A stretch of 18,276 nt of DNA, taken from Actinomycetota bacterium (GTDB taxonomy: Bacteria > Actinomycetota > Actinomycetes > Nanopelagicales > Nanopelagicaceae). The notes beneath the pieces are model-generated. The model saw only the letters and a program-made list of their open reading frames with translations, had not been told where the DNA came from and made no database searches. Location: positions 1 to 18,276 of the forward strand of contig CANCGX010000018.1 in assembly GCA_947377725.1 (NCBI GenBank). The letters are read 5' to 3'. The translations under genes and the position numbers were made by a program. Below, one piece after another: positions 16,201 to 18,276 of the stretch (positions are counted from its first letter, which is position 1; each line of letters starts with the position of its first letter).

Positions 16201-16521
16201 AATTTGTACACGACTACGGGAACTCACGCTTTCTTGCTTGCAGCAGGCGTGCCATCCACTCTCGTGCGTAAGAATTCTGATCTCGGTTCACCAGGGAAAT
16301 CAGCTGTTGACATCATCACCGATGGAACCGTGCAGTTGGTAATTAACACACCTTTGGGCAGGGGAACTCGACAAGATGGCTGGTTGATTAGAACAGCGTC
16401 GGTACAACGTTCAATTCCGATCATTACTACCATTGCAGGTTTCAAGGCAGCAGTTGCAGGAATTTCCGAGATTGCTAGACACCCATTTTCAATCAAATCT
16501 GTACAAGAATGGTCAGCATGA
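13252..16521 (+). CDS. carB: Carbamoyl-phosphate synthase, large subunit
   Basis: Makes carbamoyl phosphate from bicarbonate, CarA-derived ammonia and two ATP, feeding both pyrimidines and arginine. With ATG at 13252 it has 1089 residues, the normal size; the in-frame TTG at 13243 would add only three residues and fits the family start (MPK) less well. It has two homologous synthetase halves: the first begins with [20 protein letters not shown] and the second, from about residue 552, with [16 protein letters not shown]. A linker/oligomerisation domain (about 400-550) lies between them. A C-terminal MGS-like allosteric domain (about 956-1089) holds the TTTGTHAFL segment expected to bind UMP or ornithine effectors. 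The start overlaps carA by 8 nt; the end is ATGA-coupled to pyrK. Confidence 0.98.
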   Translation: [1089 protein letters not shown]

Positions 16522-17372
16522 GTTCGATAAACCCAAAGGCAGAACAAGTAACTGCTGAAGTAATTAGCAACAAGAAGATTGGCGCCTACCATCATATGGT
16601 TTTCGCTGTAGAAGGATTGGCCTTGTCGGCACGTCCAGGAAACTTTGTTGCGATATCTGTTGGTGGACCATCGTCTTCCATGGTTCTACGTCGCGCATTT
16701 GCGATATATCGATCATCCGATCGTGGTAGCGCTGGTGGTCTCATCGAACTGGTTGTAGCACCACATGGTCAGGGTAGTAAATGGTTGACGTCACGACAGG
16801 TTCACGAGACTGTAGATATGGTGGGTCCACTCGGTACATCCTTTGGAATTCCAACAGAACCCGTCAGAACCATTTTAGTTGGTGGAGGATACGGTTCAGC
16901 TCCTCTTTTTGGTTTAGCTGAAATTCTAAAAGCTAGAGGGTGCCGCGTTGATATGGTGCTTGGAGCAAGCACAGCAGGAAAAATTTATGCACCACTAGAC
17001 GGTAAACGATCTGTCTCGTCAATGACAATTACTACCGATGATGGATCGGCAGGAATCTCAGGACGAGTAAGCGATGCTTTGCCACAAATTATTACCGAGA
17101 ATGAGTCAGAGCTTATTTATTCATGCGGGCCGATGGCGATGCTTGAAGCGATCCAAACAATTGCTGACAAGTATCAGTTAGTGCATCAAGCTTCCGTTGA
17201 AGAAAGCATGGCATGTGGAATAGGTGTCTGTATGACATGCGTAGTGCCATTGCGTGGTGAAGATGGTGTTGTTCGTATGTCTAGAACATGTATCGACGGT
17301 CCAGTTATGGATGGGTCTCGAGTCATCTGGAATAGTCAAAGATCTATTCCTCAAGAAACGTGGGGTTTTTAA
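16518..17372 (+). CDS. pyrK: Dihydroorotate dehydrogenase B (NAD+), electron-transfer subunit PyrK
   Basis: FAD and [2Fe-2S] subunit that passes electrons from PyrD to NAD+. With ATG at 16518 it has 284 residues. Visible: flavin-binding RRAFAIYR (58-65), a Gly-rich nucleotide loop VGGGYGSAPL (121-130), the YSCGPMAML block (201-209) and a [2Fe-2S] cluster motif with Cys233, Cys238, Cys241 and Cys258. I chose 16518 because it forms the ATGA overlap with carB seen at many other junctions here; an ATG at 16509 would add three residues. The last base of its stop starts pyrD (TAATG). The pairing with pyrD makes PyrK far more likely than a stand-alone ferredoxin reductase. Confidence 0.94.
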   Translation: MSSINPKAEQVTAEVISNKKIGAYHHMVFAVEGLALSARPGNFVAISVGGPSSSMVLRRAFAIYRSSDRGSAGGLIELVVAPHGQGSKWLTSRQVHETVDMVGPLGTSFGIPTEPVRTILVGGGYGSAPLFGLAEILKARGCRVDMVLGASTAGKIYAPLDGKRSVSSMTITTDDGSAGISGRVSDALPQIITENESELIYSCGPMAMLEAIQTIADKYQLVHQASVEESMACGIGVCMTCVVPLRGEDGVVRMSRTCIDGPVMDGSRVIWNSQRSIPQETWGF

Positions 17373-18276
17373 TGTTCGATTACAGAACAGATCTCGCTTC
17401 CACAACTCTTCCGAATCCAATCGTTACGGCAAGTGGATGTGCTGGTTCCGGAAAAGAACTGAGTCAATTCTTCCCGCTGACAGATCTAGGCGCGATTGTC
17501 ACGAAATCAATTATGTTAAAGCCGCGAAGTGGTCGGGCCACGCCTCGAATGGCGGAGACACCAAGTGGCATGTTGAATTCCATCGGGCTTCAAGGCCCTG
17601 GGATAGATCTATTCCTCGAAAATGATATTCCTTGGTTGCAATCCCAGGGCGCTCGGATAATTGTGAGCATTGCAGGAGAAACGGTAGAGGATTATGCCTC
17701 TCTTGCTCGGAGAGTTCGAAATATTCCTAATGTTGTTGGAGTCGAAGTAAATATTTCTTGTCCGAATGTTGAAAACCGAGGAATGGTTTTCTCATGTCAC
17801 CCGGACACTGCTCGGGCAGCAATCGAAAATGTCCGCCGAAATATGGGTGGTGATTTGCCAATCTTCGCAAAACTTTCTCCTGACGTAACAGATATATCGC
17901 TGATAGCGCGTGAAGTTGTCAACGCCGGGGCTGACGGTTTAGCTCTTATCAACACTGTTTTAGGGATGGTTATCGATATCGATGCAATGCGTCCAAAATT
18001 GGCACAGAAAACAGGTGGGTTATCAGGTCCAGCGATTCGCCCTATCGCCGTCCGAGCCATTTATCAGGTAAGAGCAGCGCTACCTAAGATTCCAATAATT
18101 GGAATGGGGGGAGTTGCAAACGGACGAGATGCTCTTGAGTTGGTTCTAGCGGGAGCCAATGCAATTTCAGTGGGTACGGCAACATTTGGAAATCCAACTG
18201 CAGCTATTAAGATAAAGAATGAACTTCAGGATTTATTGATTGAGCGAAAGTTTGAAAATTTCAATGATGCTGTTGG
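17372..18276 (+). CDS. pyrD: Dihydroorotate dehydrogenase, class 1B catalytic subunit, 3' partial
   Basis: FMN enzyme that oxidises dihydroorotate to orotate. The frame opens at ATG 17372, sharing one base with the pyrK stop, and stays open to the right edge: 301 complete codons with no stop. Visible: N-terminal LPNPIVTASG, the substrate loop TPSGMLNSIGLQGPG, and NISCPN with Cys130 (nt 17759-17761). Cysteine here is the class 1 catalytic base, whereas class 2 membrane enzymes use serine. Further blocks are AKLSPDVTD, GLALINT, SGPAIRPIAVR and the FMN-phosphate loops IIGMGGV and ISVGTATFGNP. The adjacent pyrK supports class 1B (NAD+-linked). Only the last few residues should be missing. Confidence 0.96.
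   Translation, partial: MFDYRTDLASTTLPNPIVTASGCAGSGKELSQFFPLTDLGAIVTKSIMLKPRSGRATPRMAETPSGMLNSIGLQGPGIDLFLENDIPWLQSQGARIIVSIAGETVEDYASLARRVRNIPNVVGVEVNISCPNVENRGMVFSCHPDTARAAIENVRRNMGGDLPIFAKLSPDVTDISLIAREVVNAGADGLALINTVLGMVIDIDAMRPKLAQKTGGLSGPAIRPIAVRAIYQVRAALPKIPIIGMGGVANGRDALELVLAGANAISVGTATFGNPTAAIKIKNELQDLLIERKFENFNDAV

Noticed and set aside
17254..17625. 123-codon forward frame bridging pyrK and pyrD
   Set aside because: It overlaps the PyrK cysteine-cluster region and the start of PyrD in a different frame; both of those frames have clear family motifs, while this one has none.
1..18276. Mobile elements, CRISPR arrays, prophage or defence genes
   Set aside because: No terminal repeats, transposase motifs, regularly spaced repeats or unexplained gene blocks were seen; nearly every base is taken up by conserved housekeeping genes.

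Overview
This window is a compact stretch of housekeeping genes from a bacterial chromosome. It most likely comes from a low-GC, genome-streamlined member of the Actinobacteria (Actinomycetota). Three lines: (1) the order alaS-ruvX-mltG-aroE-aroC-aroK-aroB-aroQ-efp-nusB-bldD-pyrR-pyrB-pyrC-carA-carB is the classic actinobacterial arrangement seen in Streptomyces and mycobacteria; (2) several proteins carry actinobacterial hallmarks: a BldD-family regulator, an EF-P with a PGKGP loop, and an AroQ with the GPNLGRL and QSDSE variants; (3) base composition is only moderate (three lines counted by hand gave about 40-52% G+C) and genes overlap heavily. The best guess is a freshwater planktonic lineage of the Nanopelagicales (acI) type, but that assignment is inference and not proven by the sequence.

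Layout. Positions 1-4366: a forward run of alaS (5' end cut off), ruvX, mltG and aroE, joined by overlaps of 1, 11 and 4 nt. Positions 4367-4478: a 112-nt gap with a possible promoter. Positions 4479-7666: aroC, aroK, aroB and aroQ, a shikimate block ending in a type II dehydroquinase. Positions 7667-7751: an 85-nt gap with an AT-rich putative promoter. Positions 7752-8732: efp and nusB. Positions 8710-9297, reverse strand: a bldD-like regulator whose tail overlaps the tail of nusB. Positions 9298-9375: a short divergent control region. Positions 9376-18276: a pyrimidine operon, pyrR-pyrB-pyrC-carA-carB-pyrK-pyrD, in which every junction overlaps; pyrD runs off the right edge. No stretch over about 112 nt lacks a gene. 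I saw no tRNA, rRNA, CRISPR array, insertion sequence or prophage.

How the genes work together. AroB, AroQ, AroE, AroK and AroC supply five steps from DAHP to chorismate; the first step (DAHP synthase) and EPSP synthase (AroA) are not here. CarAB, PyrB, PyrC and PyrDK carry bicarbonate, glutamine and aspartate to orotate; PyrE and PyrF are not here, though pyrF may follow. PyrR probably controls the pyr operon in response to UMP/UTP through an RNA hairpin just before its own start codon.

No wholly new system was found. The most interesting part is the control island at 8710-9376: a BldD homologue that keeps the complete cyclic-di-GMP-binding signature sits back to back with a pyr operon leader that holds a near-perfect PyrR-binding hairpin abutting the Shine-Dalgarno sequence, plus a 10-nt tandem repeat.
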